DNA from: Anaerostipes sp. 992a
GTDB lineage: Bacteria > Bacillota > Clostridia > Lachnospirales > Lachnospiraceae
Assembly: GCF_001940245.1 (NCBI RefSeq)
Contig: NZ_MJIG01000004.1
Span: 124,001 to 188,000 of the forward strand
DNA length: 64,000 bases
Direction: 5' to 3'
The translations under genes and the position numbers were made by a program. The notes beneath the pieces were generated by a model that was not told the DNA's origin, made no database searches, and saw only the letters and a program-made list of their open reading frames with translations. Within the stretch, counting starts at the first letter, position 1, and each line of letters begins with the position of its first letter. Shown here piece by piece: positions 18,237 to 28,144 of the stretch.

Positions 18237-19634
18237 CTATGCATGATAACTGAGTGGAATACGAACGGTAAATGTTGTACCTTCTCCCTCCACACTGTAT
18301 AGCTTAATTGCTCCTTTATGGACCAGAACAGCATTTCTTGTAATTGCCAGTCCAAGTCCAGTTCCTCCAGTCTTACGGGATCTGGCTTTATCGACACGAT
18401 AAAAACGTTCAAATACCTGATCCTGACAATCCTCTGGTATTCCAACACCCGAGTCAGATACCTTTACATAAAAATACTTATGGTCTGCATTTAACGATAC
18501 ACGAATCCACCCATCGTCCTTATTATACTTAATGGCATTCTCAATCAAGTTGTTGAAGGCCAGTGATAATTTGACCTGATCGATCTCTGCCGTAACGGGA
18601 CGAAAACTTTCAAATATGATTTCAATATTTCGCTTTTGTGCCAACGGCTTTAATCTCTTTAAGATTACCTCCAAAAGCTCATTAACACTGGTAGCCTTAA
18701 TATCCAGTTTAGCCGCCTTTTTATCCATCTTGACCAGAGATAATAAGTCGGTGATAATGTCATTCTCACGGTCAATCTCAGCTACGATATCCGTTAAGAA
18801 CTCCCGATATGCTTCTTCCGGCATTCCCTCTTGTGCAAGCAATGAATCGGCAAGTACTTTCATGGAAGTCATCGGTGTTTTCAGCTCATGAGAAACATTG
18901 GATACGAATTCCTGTCTGGAGTCCTCTAACTTCTGCATTTTGGATAAAATAGAGTTAAACATCTTAACCAGCTCCTTCAACTCTGTATATCCAACCTCTT
19001 CAATTAGTTCATCCTCATGTCCCATAGCGATGTACTTCAGACTTTTATTGACCTTTTTGAAATCCCTGGTTAGAAAAATACTGATAAATGCCGCCAGGGT
19101 CACTCCAATAATAATAAATGCTACGGATAACAGCATCCTTTGCATACGAATCTCATTTTTCGTTGCCAGCAGCTCATCCATGGAAATCGTTGCGATTATG
19201 ACTCCCTGTACCTCTTCACTTCGTGAATTTTCATATACAATCGGAAGCATCAATTCCATATATCCATCTGGATAGGTAATTATTTTGTCTTTGGATCCTT
19301 TCATGATCCGTAAGATATCCCTGGACATAAAATATTTGCCCTGATATCCCGTATAAGTATCCTTGAGAATCCGATAGTTTTTATTGATAACGACAATTCT
19401 TCCTCCCAAAGATACTGCCAACTGATCAATCTGAGTCGACACGGAGTTTGTCGTATCATTGATCAGAAAATTGACGGAAACAATCTGATTTGCAATCATC
19501 GTACATTGATTTTCTACGGTTGTGACCTTCAGATCCAATGCTTTTTCATTATAAGAGTTTTCTAAACTCTGTCCAAAGAAAAATACGATAACGATGGTGA
19601 GCAAGGATAAGGATGAAAAGATCACAAACTGCAT
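18237..19634 (-). CDS. sensor histidine kinase
   Basis: 465 residues: a membrane helix at about 3-20, an extracytoplasmic sensor of about 140 residues, a second helix at about 167-188, a HAMP linker, HisKA with the phosphorylated His249 (NVSHELKTPM), and an HATPase domain (NLIENAIKYN, DSGVGIP, TGGTGLGLA). The architecture is that of PhoR/WalK-like kinases without a PAS domain. No ribosome site is well placed for ATG 19634. A non-ATG start a few codons upstream, near the regulator stop, would add a short basic-hydrophilic N-terminus and is possible. It follows the response regulator gene. Confidence 0.92.
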   Translation of the reverse strand: MQFVIFSSLSLLTIVIVFFFGQSLENSYNEKALDLKVTTVENQCTMIANQIVSVNFLINDTTNSVSTQIDQLAVSLGGRIVVINKNYRILKDTYTGYQGKYFMSRDILRIMKGSKDKIITYPDGYMELMLPIVYENSRSEEVQGVIIATISMDELLATKNEIRMQRMLLSVAFIIIGVTLAAFISIFLTRDFKKVNKSLKYIAMGHEDELIEEVGYTELKELVKMFNSILSKMQKLEDSRQEFVSNVSHELKTPMTSMKVLADSLLAQEGMPEEAYREFLTDIVAEIDRENDIITDLLSLVKMDKKAAKLDIKATSVNELLEVILKRLKPLAQKRNIEIIFESFRPVTAEIDQVKLSLAFNNLIENAIKYNKDDGWIRVSLNADHKYFYVKVSDSGVGIPEDCQDQVFERFYRVDKARSRKTGGTGLGLAITRNAVLVHKGAIKLYSVEGEGTTFTVRIPLSYHA

Positions 19635-19659
19635 GCTGCGAAATACAGATGTCTCGCCT

Positions 19660-20349
19660 TTAATTCTGGAAATAATAACCTACACCCCATTTTGTATGTA
19701 TATATTCAGGCTCACCAGAATCACGTTCAATTTTCTCACGCAAACGACGGATATGAACATCTACGGTACGAACATCACCTGGATAATCATATCCCCATAC
19801 GGTTTTTAATAAATTTTCACGACTGTATACTTTATTTGGATTGGAAATCAGCAGCTTCAGTAGGTCAAATTCTTTTGCTGTCAGATTCACTTCCTTACCA
19901 TCTGTATACACTCTTCTGCTTTCGCAATCTACTTTCAAGCCGCCGCTTTCCACTACCTGTGGCTTTTCTTCTACAACTTCCTTACGGCTGCTTCTACGGA
20001 TAATCGCCCGGATTCTTGCCTTAACTTCTAAAATATTAAATGGTTTTGTAATATAGTCATCTGCACCATATTCCAATCCCAATATCTTATCCATATCGTC
20101 CCCTTTTGCAGTCAGCATAATAATCGGCATATTGGAAAATTCACGAATTGCCTGACAAACTTCAAAACCTGTCAGTTCCGGAAGCATAACGTCCAACAAT
20201 ACGACGTCATATTCCGTCTTTTTTGCCATATCAAGTGCTTCCTGTCCATCATAAGCACAATCCACGGTATAATCGTCCTGTTCCAAGCTAAATTTAATGC
20301 CTTTAACGATTAGCTTTTCATCATCCACAACGAGTATTTTTCTTCCCAT
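19660..20349 (-). CDS. OmpR/PhoB-family response regulator
   Basis: 229 residues. The receiver domain has the acidic pair in VVDDE, phosphoacceptor Asp53 (LLDVMLPELTG), the conserved Thr in MLTAKG and Lys in ITKPFN. The C-terminal winged helix ends DVHIRRLREKIERDSGEPEYIHTKWGVGYYF (shown only as landmark; about residues 190-227). It is the cognate partner of the downstream kinase. The sequence resembles the WalR/PhoP group but no regulon can be inferred from this window. Confidence 0.95.
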   Translation of the reverse strand: MGRKILVVDDEKLIVKGIKFSLEQDDYTVDCAYDGQEALDMAKKTEYDVVLLDVMLPELTGFEVCQAIREFSNMPIIMLTAKGDDMDKILGLEYGADDYITKPFNILEVKARIRAIIRRSSRKEVVEEKPQVVESGGLKVDCESRRVYTDGKEVNLTAKEFDLLKLLISNPNKVYSRENLLKTVWGYDYPGDVRTVDVHIRRLREKIERDSGEPEYIHTKWGVGYYFQN

Positions 20350-20362
20350 TTTTCCACCTCTA

Positions 20363-20932
20363 CTATAACGTAATATAATCTTTCATTTTATTATATACGC
20401 CTTCCTTTATACCAGATATATTCATCAACTCTTCTAACGACTTGAATCCTCCATGTTCCTGCCGGTAAGCAAGAATACGGTCCGCTTTGGACTCCCCAAT
20501 TCCAGGAAGCGTCATCAATTCTTCTTTCGAAGCCTGATTGATGGATATCAAATCAGAGGATGACTCATCTGACTTCTGAGTCAACGTACTTTGCTGATCA
20601 GTCTTTGATGGAATGTAAATCTGCTGTCCGTCTTCCATCTTTTGTGCCTGATTCACACTGTCATAAGCTGCATCCCTGGTAAGACCTCCTGCAGCCTCAA
20701 TCGCCACTACGATCCGATCGTCTTTCTTTACCTGATACACACCAGGTTTCTTCACCTCACCGCAGACAAATACCTGTATCGTCTCCTCACCAGAAGTCCC
20801 AGTCTCCGACTCTCCCTTCGCATCCTCCTTGGTAGAAACGACAACTTCATTCTTACTTTGCCCACAAGCACAGGCAACAGCTGTCAGTATGCTTAAAAAC
20901 GTAATTAATATCAGTGTTTTTGTTTTTTTCAT
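20363..20932 (-). CDS. ComEA-like lipoprotein with SLBB and helix-hairpin-helix domains
   Basis: About 189 residues from ATG 20932 (AGGAGG upstream). A signal peptide ends in Cys (TAVAC or ACACG), suggesting lipid anchoring. An SLBB/S1-like fold follows (VFVCGEVKKPGVYQVKKDDRIVVAIEAAGGL; about residues 53-90). After a Ser/Thr-rich linker there is a ComEA helix-hairpin-helix pair (ISINQASKEELMTLPGIGESKADRILAYR). The domain binds double-stranded DNA at the surface during uptake. The gene precedes the two-component system on the same strand; its pairing with comEC 3 kb away supports DNA uptake as the role. Confidence 0.88.
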   Translation of the reverse strand: MKKTKTLILITFLSILTAVACACGQSKNEVVVSTKEDAKGESETGTSGEETIQVFVCGEVKKPGVYQVKKDDRIVVAIEAAGGLTRDAAYDSVNQAQKMEDGQQIYIPSKTDQQSTLTQKSDESSSDLISINQASKEELMTLPGIGESKADRILAYRQEHGGFKSLEELMNISGIKEGVYNKMKDYITL

Positions 20933-21027
20933 CAAACATCCTCCTGCATTCCCATAGCCCGCAGTCAGCTGATACTAATCCACTATTATTCATTTTACCT
21001 AATTTTATCCCCTGTTACAAGTGGAAT

Positions 21028-21465
21028 TTATGTTTTCCACTTAAAAATTACGATTCCGCCAATGGTCATCAAAAGTCCGACCAGTCTGCTCCAGCAAAAA
21101 TCCACCTTCTGTGTCCCAAATAACCCGAATAATTCTATGAGATAAGCGACCACGATCTGAGCAGTCACGATAACCATGACTGCTTTCGCCGGTCCTAATG
21201 CACTCATGCTTTTAATCACCGTCATGGTAATTCCTGCTCCTATGATACCTCCCAAAAGAAAATACTTAGGCTCCACCTTCCACAAGTTAAAAAAGGACTG
21301 ATTTCGTTCCTTTACAAACCATACTGACAGACACAAAAGAAAGCCTGTGAACTGCACAAAACTATTGGCAATCCACAGACTTGTCTGCTTTGTCACTCCC
21401 GTGTTAAAGACTCCCTGAATGCTCATCAAAGTGCCTGAAATCAACGCGATTATAAATCCCATCAT
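21028..21465 (-). CDS. DMT-superfamily membrane protein (YdcZ/DUF606 type)
   Basis: About 145 residues with four to five predicted membrane helices (FIIALISGTLMSIQGVFN, SFVQFTGFLLCLSVWF, YFLLGGIIGAGITMTV, AVMVIVTAQIVVAYLIE, LVGLLMTIGGIVIF). This is the half-size DMT-transporter family of unknown substrate, often encoded as paired genes; only one is present here. The start is placed at ATG 21465, which is 10 bases after AAGGAG. ATG 21474 is only 1 base from that site. Confidence 0.8.
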   Translation of the reverse strand: MMGFIIALISGTLMSIQGVFNTGVTKQTSLWIANSFVQFTGFLLCLSVWFVKERNQSFFNLWKVEPKYFLLGGIIGAGITMTVIKSMSALGPAKAVMVIVTAQIVVAYLIELFGLFGTQKVDFCWSRLVGLLMTIGGIVIFKWKT

Positions 21466-21549
21466 GACTTCCATACTCCTTTTATCATTTATGCCAATTT
21501 AATTAGAGTATATGCATTTTGACTGACATTCATACAATTATTTTCTTTT

Positions 21550-22737
21550 TTATGATAATTCTGCAAACACTTCATCCAGAATCTGGATCATTTCATCCAC
21601 ATGCTCCTTTTCGATGACAAGTGGCGGCACAAATCGAAGAATATTTGCCCCGGCATTGATGATGATCAAGCCCTTATCCATAGCCTTTGTAATCACCGGT
21701 GCCACTGGCATTTCACATTCCAGTCCATGCATCAGACCGATTCCTCTATGTTCTTTAATACAGTCATATTTTACTGTCAACTCATCTAATTTTTCTGATA
21801 AATATGCTCCGATCTCATTGACATGATCAACCAGATTTAACTTTTCAAACAAATCGAATACCTTGCTGACCGCTGCAGTAGCAAATGGATTTCCTCCATA
21901 AGTTGTTCCATGATCTCCAGGAACCAAAGCTCCATCTGCCTTTTCACCAACAACAAATGCACCTACCGGCACACCACATCCCAGTGCTTTTGCCAATGCC
22001 ATAACATCTGGTTTTACCCCATAAAGATCATGAGCATATAAGGAACCACAACGTCCCATCCCACATTGAACTTCATCAAAGATCAACAGAATATCATGCT
22101 CATCACATAATGCACGAAGTCCTTTCAAAAATTCTGGGTCTGCTGGATAGATTCCGCCTTCCCCCTGTACAACTTCACAGATGATTCCACAGGTTTTATC
22201 TGTAATCTTAGATTTTACATCTTCCAGATTATTAAAATCTGCAAATACTGCTACACAATCTTTTGGAACAAATCCAGCCTGATACTTGGAATTTCCAGTT
22301 ACTGATAAAGCTCCCTGGCTTCTTCCATGGAAGGAATGGTTCATTGCGATAATTTCATATTCCTTTGAAGCATCTTTGTTGTATGCATATTTACGAGCCA
22401 CCTTTAAAGCTCCTTCAATGGCTTCCGTTCCACTATTGGTAAAAAAGACCTTCTTCATTCCACTACTTTCTACAATCTTTTCTGCCGCTTCGATAGCAGG
22501 CTGATTATAATACAAATTGGAAGTATGAAGAATCTTATCAATCTGTGCCTTTAAAGCATCATTGTATTCCTGATTGCCATATCCAAGGGCAAATACTGCT
22601 ATTCCTGCTGCAAAATCCAGATATTTTTTTCCATCCAGATCATAAAGATATACTCCGTCTCCTCTGTCCAGGACAACGGGATAACGATTGTATGTCTTTA
22701 AAATGTAATTTTCTGCCTTATCGATATATTTTTTCAT
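21550..22737 (-). CDS. argD: acetylornithine aminotransferase
   Basis: A PLP enzyme of about 395 residues converting N-acetylglutamate semialdehyde to N-acetylornithine. Class III aminotransferase landmarks: [37 protein letters not shown] and the Schiff-base Lys segment [19 protein letters not shown] 22737 is preferred to ATG 22746 because AGG lies directly against the latter. The start lies within the end of argB, so the two are coupled. Last gene of argC-argJ-argB-argD. Confidence 0.96.
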   Translation of the reverse strand: MKKYIDKAENYILKTYNRYPVVLDRGDGVYLYDLDGKKYLDFAAGIAVFALGYGNQEYNDALKAQIDKILHTSNLYYNQPAIEAAEKIVESSGMKKVFFTNSGTEAIEGALKVARKYAYNKDASKEYEIIAMNHSFHGRSQGALSVTGNSKYQAGFVPKDCVAVFADFNNLEDVKSKITDKTCGIICEVVQGEGGIYPADPEFLKGLRALCDEHDILLIFDEVQCGMGRCGSLYAHDLYGVKPDVMALAKALGCGVPVGAFVVGEKADGALVPGDHGTTYGGNPFATAAVSKVFDLFEKLNLVDHVNEIGAYLSEKLDELTVKYDCIKEHRGIGLMHGLECEMPVAPVITKAMDKGLIIINAGANILRFVPPLVIEKEHVDEMIQILDEVFAELS

Positions 22738-23632
22738 AGATATCATCCTTTCCGAAAATAGGTTCTTTCAAAATAGCTGTACCGATACCCTTTTCTGTAA
22801 AGAATTCCAAAAGTAAGCAATGTTCTACACGCCCATCTAAGATATGTACTCTGGCAACTCCATTTTCAATGGCCTGAATGCAGTTGTTCAATTTTGGAAG
22901 CATTCCTCCTCCAACAACACCTTTCTCCACAAATTCATGAGCCATGTCCAGATCCATTTCAGGAATTAAGGTTCTCTTATCCGTTGGATCAATAAATACT
23001 CCTTCAATATCTGTTAAAAATACTAATTTTTCAGCTCCAACTGCAGTTGCAATGGCACAGGCAGTGTCATCGGCATTGATGTTATATCCTTCGTTATTTT
23101 CACCCAGACCGATCGGAGAAATAACTGGTACAAAATCATCTTCGATCAAAGCTTCTAACAGTTCTGTATCTACTTCCTTGATCTGTCCCACATAACCAAT
23201 ATCTTTACCAGCTGCAAGCTTTTTCTCCACACGGAGCATCTCCGCGTCCTTTCCACTTAAACCAACGGCTTTGATTCCCAGTTTTCCCATCATTCCAACC
23301 AATGCCTGATTTACTTTAAACAATACCATTTCTGCAATTTCCATAGTATCCTTGTCTGTTACACGAAGCCCATTGATAAACTCTGGTTCTTTTCCAGACA
23401 TGCGGACCCATTTACTGATTTCTTTTCCACCACCGTGTACAATGATCGGTTTTAATCCAATCAATTTTAATAATGCAACATCTTTTAATACACTATATTT
23501 TAAATCTTCATCCAGCATAGCGCTTCCGCCGTACTTTACGACAATCTTTTTTCCGTTAAATTTCTGGATAAAAGGCAAAGCTTCAATCAAAGTCTGAGCT
23601 TTGAGCATCTCCTCTTTCATATAATTTTCCAT
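22718..23632 (-). CDS. argB: acetylglutamate kinase
   Basis: About 304 residues. The amino acid kinase fold shows [24 protein letters not shown] and the ATP-site segment [13 protein letters not shown]. It phosphorylates N-acetylglutamate, the usual control point of the pathway. An N-terminal extension ([25 protein letters not shown]) resembles that of arginine-feedback-inhibited hexameric enzymes; inhibition is therefore likely but not shown. ATG 23632 is preferred to 23638 on ribosome-site spacing. Confidence 0.96.
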   Translation of the reverse strand: MENYMKEEMLKAQTLIEALPFIQKFNGKKIVVKYGGSAMLDEDLKYSVLKDVALLKLIGLKPIIVHGGGKEISKWVRMSGKEPEFINGLRVTDKDTMEIAEMVLFKVNQALVGMMGKLGIKAVGLSGKDAEMLRVEKKLAAGKDIGYVGQIKEVDTELLEALIEDDFVPVISPIGLGENNEGYNINADDTACAIATAVGAEKLVFLTDIEGVFIDPTDKRTLIPEMDLDMAHEFVEKGVVGGGMLPKLNNCIQAIENGVARVHILDGRVEHCLLLEFFTEKGIGTAILKEPIFGKDDIYEKIYR

Positions 23633-23683
23633 CTTCATTCCTCAACTTTCTATCTTCATCATAATACTCTTACATAATCAGGA

Positions 23684-24910
23684 TTAGGAGCGGTAATCCG
23701 CATTGATGGATACGTAATCGTATGTCAGGTCACATCCCCACGCCGTTGCTTCTTCTTCTCCTGCATGTGCATCTACAATTGCGATAACTGGATTTTGAGA
23801 TAAAATCTCTGTGGCAATTTCCTCACTATAATCGGTGGCAACACCATCTTTCACAATTGCCAATTCTCCTGCACTGCTCTTTAAAACAATATCTACCAGC
23901 TCTGGATCAAAGTCTGCTCCAGAATATCCCATGGCACAGAGAATTCTTCCCCAGTTTGCATCCTTTCCAAAAACAGCAGCCTTTGTTAAAGAAGAAGTTA
24001 CAACAGATTTGCTTAACAGCTTGGCATCCTCCTTTGTTGCTGCATGCTTTGCCTGAACCTCAAATAACTTGGTACATCCTTCTCCATCTCCTGCAATGCA
24101 TTTTGCCAGATGTTCATTTACAGTATGTAAGGCCTTTACAAAAGTGTCAAATGCCTCTCCTTCCTGATCGATCACCGCATTTTCTGCCATTCCATTGGCA
24201 AGAACCAAAACAGTATCATTGGTGGATGTATCCCCATCGACAGATACCATATTATAAGTATCCTCAACATCTGCTTTTAATGCCTTTACAAGCATTTCCT
24301 TTGTAATGGCTACGTCTGTCGTAACAAATCCAAGCATAGTTCCCATATTAGGATGAATCATACCAGATCCCTTACACATTCCTCCCATAGTAACTATAGT
24401 TCCACCAATTTCAAAGGTAACCGCAATCTCTTTCTTTCTTGTATCCGTTGTCAGGATTGCTTCTGCTGCCTCATGTCCGGCTTCTTCGGTATCAGAAAGT
24501 GTAGATGCCAGCATATCCACACCATGAAGGATCACATCCATCGGAAGCTGTGCTCCGATTACGCCGGTAGACGCTACCAGCACCTGTTCTGCTGTTACCC
24601 CAAAGTGATCTGCCGCCTTTTGAGCAGTCGCTTTTGCATTCTCCATTCCTTTTTGTCCGGTACATGCATTGGCAACACCGCTGTTTGCAACGATGGCTCT
24701 TGCTTTATCCTGACTTTCCACAATCTGCATATCCCATTTTACAGGTGCAGCCTTTACTTTATTTCTTGTAAATGTTCCTGCGCATACTGCATCACATTCA
24801 CTTACGATCATAGCCATATCTTTATTGGTTTTTCCAGGTTTTACTCCTGCTCGAAGTCCTGCTGCCTGAAATCCTTTTGCAGCTGTTACACCGCCATTGA
24901 TTATCTTCAT
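23684..24910 (-). CDS. argJ: bifunctional ornithine acetyltransferase / N-acetylglutamate synthase
   Basis: About 408 residues. The precursor self-cleaves before a Thr nucleophile; the motif GSGMIHPNMGTMLGF places it at about Thr191, with Gly in the residue before it where Ala is common. N-terminal oxyanion Thr-Gly in VASTGVIGA, and STND in the C-terminal chain. It transfers acetyl from N-acetylornithine to glutamate, recycling the acetyl group, which explains the absence of argE and possibly argA here. ATG 24910 is preferred; the GTG at 24919 almost touches the GAGAGG ribosome site. Confidence 0.95.
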   Translation of the reverse strand: MKIINGGVTAAKGFQAAGLRAGVKPGKTNKDMAMIVSECDAVCAGTFTRNKVKAAPVKWDMQIVESQDKARAIVANSGVANACTGQKGMENAKATAQKAADHFGVTAEQVLVASTGVIGAQLPMDVILHGVDMLASTLSDTEEAGHEAAEAILTTDTRKKEIAVTFEIGGTIVTMGGMCKGSGMIHPNMGTMLGFVTTDVAITKEMLVKALKADVEDTYNMVSVDGDTSTNDTVLVLANGMAENAVIDQEGEAFDTFVKALHTVNEHLAKCIAGDGEGCTKLFEVQAKHAATKEDAKLLSKSVVTSSLTKAAVFGKDANWGRILCAMGYSGADFDPELVDIVLKSSAGELAIVKDGVATDYSEEIATEILSQNPVIAIVDAHAGEEEATAWGCDLTYDYVSINADYRS

Positions 24911-25001
24911 GTATGACACTTCCTCTCTAACTTTTTACTGAATTCGCTAAACACTAACTTCATTCTTCGCCTTTGGCTCGAATTCACTAAGTGCTCAATG
25001 C

Positions 25002-26042
25002 CTACGGGAACATCGGAACTTGCATTAATCCTTTTGTCTCTGGGAAACCAAATAATAGATTCATATTCTGAACTGCCTGTCCGGCTGCTCCTTTTACCAA
25101 ATTGTCCATGGCACCCATCATGATAACACGGTTTGTTCTTGGATCTAGCTTAAAGTTCACATCTACATAGTTACTTCCTTCCACCCATCTGGTTTCTGGT
25201 GTCTGATCCTGATCTAAGACTCTGACAAATGTTTCTTCCTTATAATATGAATCATAAATTGCTCTTACTTCTTCATAAGTAACTTCCCTGGTCAGATTTG
25301 CATATGCGGTAATCAAAATTCCTCGATTCATCGGTACCAGATGAGGCGTAAAGTTCAGTTTTACCTCTTGTCCGGATGCATAGGAAAGCTGCTCTTCAAT
25401 CTCTGGAGTGTGTCTGTGTGTAGCCACTCCATAAGCCTTGATATTCTCATTCACTTCACAATAAAGATTATTCACCTTAGCACCACGTCCAGCTCCGGAA
25501 GTTCCTGATTTTGCATCAATAATAACTGTATTCATATCAATCAGTCCTTCTTTTGCCAAAGGATAAATAGAAAGCGTGGAGCAGGTTGGATAACAGCCCG
25601 GATTTGCGATCAGTCTTGCTCCTTTGATTTTTTCCCGATTGATCTCACAAAGCCCATATACTGCTTCATCGATAAACTGAGGACTGCCATGCTTGATTCC
25701 ATACCATTTTTCGTAAGTTTCCAAATCTTTAATACGGAAATCCGCACTTAAATCAATAATCTTTACCTTTGATAAAATCTCTTCATTTACCAGATTTCCA
25801 CAAAGTCCCTGCGGAGTTGCTGTAAAAATAACATCTACCTGAGATGCCAGTTCGTCCATATTGTCATCCATACACTTAGCATCTACGATCTGAAACATAT
25901 TGCGAAATACATCGTAGTATTTTTTATCGATATAGCTTCTGGAACCATACCATTTAATTTCTACTTCTCCATGCTGCAGAAGGATTCTGACTAATTCCTG
26001 CCCTGCATATCCAGTGGAGCCAATAATACCTGCTTTTATCAT
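25002..26042 (-). CDS. argC: N-acetyl-gamma-glutamyl-phosphate reductase
   Basis: 346 residues. NADP-binding GSTGYAGQELVRIL at the N-terminus, catalytic Cys in NPGCYPT, and HRHTPEIEEQL carrying the conserved His region. It reduces N-acetylglutamyl phosphate. First gene of argC-argJ-argB-argD, reading from a promoter in the divergent region shared with argG. Confidence 0.96.
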   Translation of the reverse strand: MIKAGIIGSTGYAGQELVRILLQHGEVEIKWYGSRSYIDKKYYDVFRNMFQIVDAKCMDDNMDELASQVDVIFTATPQGLCGNLVNEEILSKVKIIDLSADFRIKDLETYEKWYGIKHGSPQFIDEAVYGLCEINREKIKGARLIANPGCYPTCSTLSIYPLAKEGLIDMNTVIIDAKSGTSGAGRGAKVNNLYCEVNENIKAYGVATHRHTPEIEEQLSYASGQEVKLNFTPHLVPMNRGILITAYANLTREVTYEEVRAIYDSYYKEETFVRVLDQDQTPETRWVEGSNYVDVNFKLDPRTNRVIMMGAMDNLVKGAAGQAVQNMNLLFGFPETKGLMQVPMFP

Positions 26043-26097
26043 ATCAATCTCCTCTATATTATTGTTATTTTTTCATATAGTAAGCTAACGTTTAATA

Positions 26098-26126
26098 ATT
26101 ATACAACCCTTTTCCTAGATATGCAA
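26098..26126 (-). promoter_or_regulatory. promoter of argC-argJ-argB-argD
   Basis: On the - strand TTGCAT (26121-26126), 17 bp, TATAAT (26098-26103), about 55 bases before the argC start. The -35 hexamer is identical to that of the divergent argG promoter. Confidence 0.65.
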
Positions 26127-26154
26127 CCTGTTTTTCTATTTTTCGTAAATCTTT

Positions 26155-26168
26155 TACATAATTATTCA
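26155..26168. promoter_or_regulatory. candidate ArgR operator (ARG box)
   Basis: The sequence TACATAATTATTCA matches 12 of 14 positions of the ARG-box core TGAATNNNNATTCA when A/T is required in the centre. It lies between the two divergent arg promoters. A 12-bp perfect palindrome TTTATGCATAAA at 26182-26193 and a partial match over the argG -35 (26220-26232) could be further half-matches. No argR gene is in the window. Confidence 0.4.
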
Positions 26169-26218
26169 TTACATTCACATATTTATGCATAAAATTAGTG
26201 AAAAACCCAAAAAAGTAC

Positions 26219-26247
26219 TTGCATATTATTCATAATTGACGTATATT
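26219..26247 (+). promoter_or_regulatory. promoter of argG
   Basis: TTGCAT (26219-26224), 17-bp spacer, TATATT (26242-26247), followed by a leader of about 60 bases with a strong AGGAGG site. Confidence 0.65.
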
Positions 26248-26314
26248 TATAGTCGATGATGCTAAAAGCAAACATCCATTACTTGAGAAAAAGATATTAG
26301 GAGGATATATAGAA

Positions 26315-27541
26315 ATGAAAGAAAAAGTTGTTTTAGCCTATTCTGGCGGACTGGATACCACCGCAATTATTCCTTGGTTAAAAGAAACCTTTGATTATGA
26401 GGTTATCTGCTGTTGTATCGACTGTGGACAGGGCGAAGAGTTAGACGGATTAGAGGAACGTGCAAAATTATCCGGAGCAAGCAAATTATATATCGAAGAC
26501 ATCGTAGATGAATTTTGTGAAGATTATATTGTACCATGTGTACAGGCTCATGCCGTTTATGAAAATAAATACTTATTAGGAACTTCTATGGCTCGTCCAG
26601 TCATTGCAAAACGTCTGGTAGAAATTGCTCGTAAAGAAAATGCAAGTGCCATCTGTCATGGTGCTACTGGAAAAGGAAATGACCAGATTCGTTTTGAATT
26701 AGGAATCAAAGCACTGGCTCCTGACATTAAGATCATCGCTCCTTGGAGAATGACAGATGTATGGACCATGCAGTCTCGTGAAGATGAAATCGAATACTGC
26801 AAACAGCACGGTATCCATTTACCATTCTCTGCTGATTCCAGCTACAGCCGTGACCGTAACTTATGGCATATCAGCCATGAAGGTCTGGAATTAGAAGATC
26901 CTGCTTTAGAACCAAACTTTGATCATATGTTAGTATTAGGTGTTACACCAGAAAAAGCACCAGATGAAGGCGAATACGTAACTATGACATTCGAAAAGGG
27001 AGTTCCTACTTCTATCAATGGTGAAGAAATGAAAGTTGCAGATATCATTCGTAAATTAAACCAGTTAGGTGGAAAACACGGCATTGGTATTGTTGACATT
27101 GTAGAAAACCGTGTAGTAGGAATGAAATCCCGTGGAGTATATGAAACTCCTGGTGGAACAATCTTAATGGAAGCTCATCAACAGTTAGAAGAATTGATCT
27201 TAGACCGTGAAACATATAAAGCAAAAATTGATATGGGTAACTTATTAGCTCAGATCGTATATGAAGGTAAATGGTTCACACCATTGCGCGAAGCTGTTCA
27301 GGCATTTGTTGAGAAAACTCAGGAATATGTAACTGGTGAAGTAAAATTCAAACTTTACAAAGGCAACATCATCAAAGCTGGTACAACTTCTCCATATTCT
27401 TTATACAGTGAATCTTTAGCAAGCTTCACAACTGGAGAATTATACGATCACCACGATGCAAGTGGATTCATCAATTTATTTGGTTTGTCTTCTAAAGTAC
27501 GTGCAATGAAAAAATTAGAAATCGCAGAAAAGAAACTGTAA
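26315..27541 (+). CDS. argG: argininosuccinate synthase
   Basis: 408 residues. The N-terminal pyrophosphatase-type loop AYSGGLDTT binds ATP; CHGATGKGNDQIRFE and YSRDRNLWHISHEG are family signatures. It condenses citrulline and aspartate. It is transcribed alone and ends in a terminator, so argH (1.5 kb downstream, beyond two genes on the other strand) has separate control. Confidence 0.97.
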   Translation: MKEKVVLAYSGGLDTTAIIPWLKETFDYEVICCCIDCGQGEELDGLEERAKLSGASKLYIEDIVDEFCEDYIVPCVQAHAVYENKYLLGTSMARPVIAKRLVEIARKENASAICHGATGKGNDQIRFELGIKALAPDIKIIAPWRMTDVWTMQSREDEIEYCKQHGIHLPFSADSSYSRDRNLWHISHEGLELEDPALEPNFDHMLVLGVTPEKAPDEGEYVTMTFEKGVPTSINGEEMKVADIIRKLNQLGGKHGIGIVDIVENRVVGMKSRGVYETPGGTILMEAHQQLEELILDRETYKAKIDMGNLLAQIVYEGKWFTPLREAVQAFVEKTQEYVTGEVKFKLYKGNIIKAGTTSPYSLYSESLASFTTGELYDHHDASGFINLFGLSSKVRAMKKLEIAEKKL

Positions 27542-27570
27542 TCTTTATCGAATATGAATTTATAAAATAA

Positions 27571-27620
27571 AAATTTCTCCGACGGTATCTATCATAAGGT
27601 GCAATAGGAGAAATTTTTTT
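27571..27620 (+). terminator. intrinsic terminator of argG
   Basis: AAATTTCTCC (27571-27580) pairs with GGAGAAATTT (27607-27616), followed by a T-run. The loop is long (26 bases). It abuts the end of the convergent membrane-protein gene. Confidence 0.75.
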
Positions 27621-27621
27621 G

Positions 27622-28047
27622 TTAAAAAATCTTATAATGAGGCTTTTCTTCTCCAAAGAGTGCATAGCGGATATAATCATCCAGCAAAATCGCAATCACG
27701 GATAAAAAAAACCAGACCACCGAAAATTGCAGGCAGATCTGGCCTTTAAAATTATATGGCAGATTGGAGTAATCCCAGACATTCCAACCCAGCCATACAT
27801 TCACGATCAATCCGGTAATCAACTCCAATCCAGTAATGATTCCGGACGATAATACCATCTGGCTGATCAGACTGACCTCCATGCCCATCCACTCATTCAG
27901 CAAGCCACATGCAAGAAAACACAGTCCTCCACAAACAAACATCGAATAATGAGAAAATCCTCTCGCAATGACTTCCAGACAATAATATGCGGCTCCTCCA
28001 ACAAAAAACAGAAAAAAATACTTTTCTATCGTGTATAATCCCTTCAT
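27622..28047 (-). CDS. small membrane protein, putative ABC-transporter type IV (CmpB-like) family
   Basis: About 141 residues and four predicted membrane helices (FFLFFVGGAAYYCLEVI, MFVCGGLCFLACGL, VLSSGIITGLELITGLIVNV, VVWFFLSVIAILLDDY). The segment GLELITGLIVNVWLGWNVWDYSNLPYNFKGQICLQFS is the family hallmark (landmark only), with WDYSN highly typical. Despite the name no partner ATPase is present and no function is established. Start at ATG 28047, with AAGGGG 6 bases upstream; the longer frame to 28086 lacks a site. Confidence 0.75.
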   Translation of the reverse strand: MKGLYTIEKYFFLFFVGGAAYYCLEVIARGFSHYSMFVCGGLCFLACGLLNEWMGMEVSLISQMVLSSGIITGLELITGLIVNVWLGWNVWDYSNLPYNFKGQICLQFSVVWFFLSVIAILLDDYIRYALFGEEKPHYKIF

Positions 28048-28144
28048 ATGCAACCCCTTTTCATGCGATACTACCAGTATATACATTTTGAATGGAACTA
28101 TACATCCCCGCCGTCCAAAAAATCACCCAATGTTTATTCTTCGG

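Noticed and set aside
24920-25001. Two similar 16-base segments (GAATTCGCTAAACACT and GAATTCACTAAGTGCT) between argJ and argC.
   Set aside because: Four mismatches in 16 and no structural context; may be chance in an 82-base gap.
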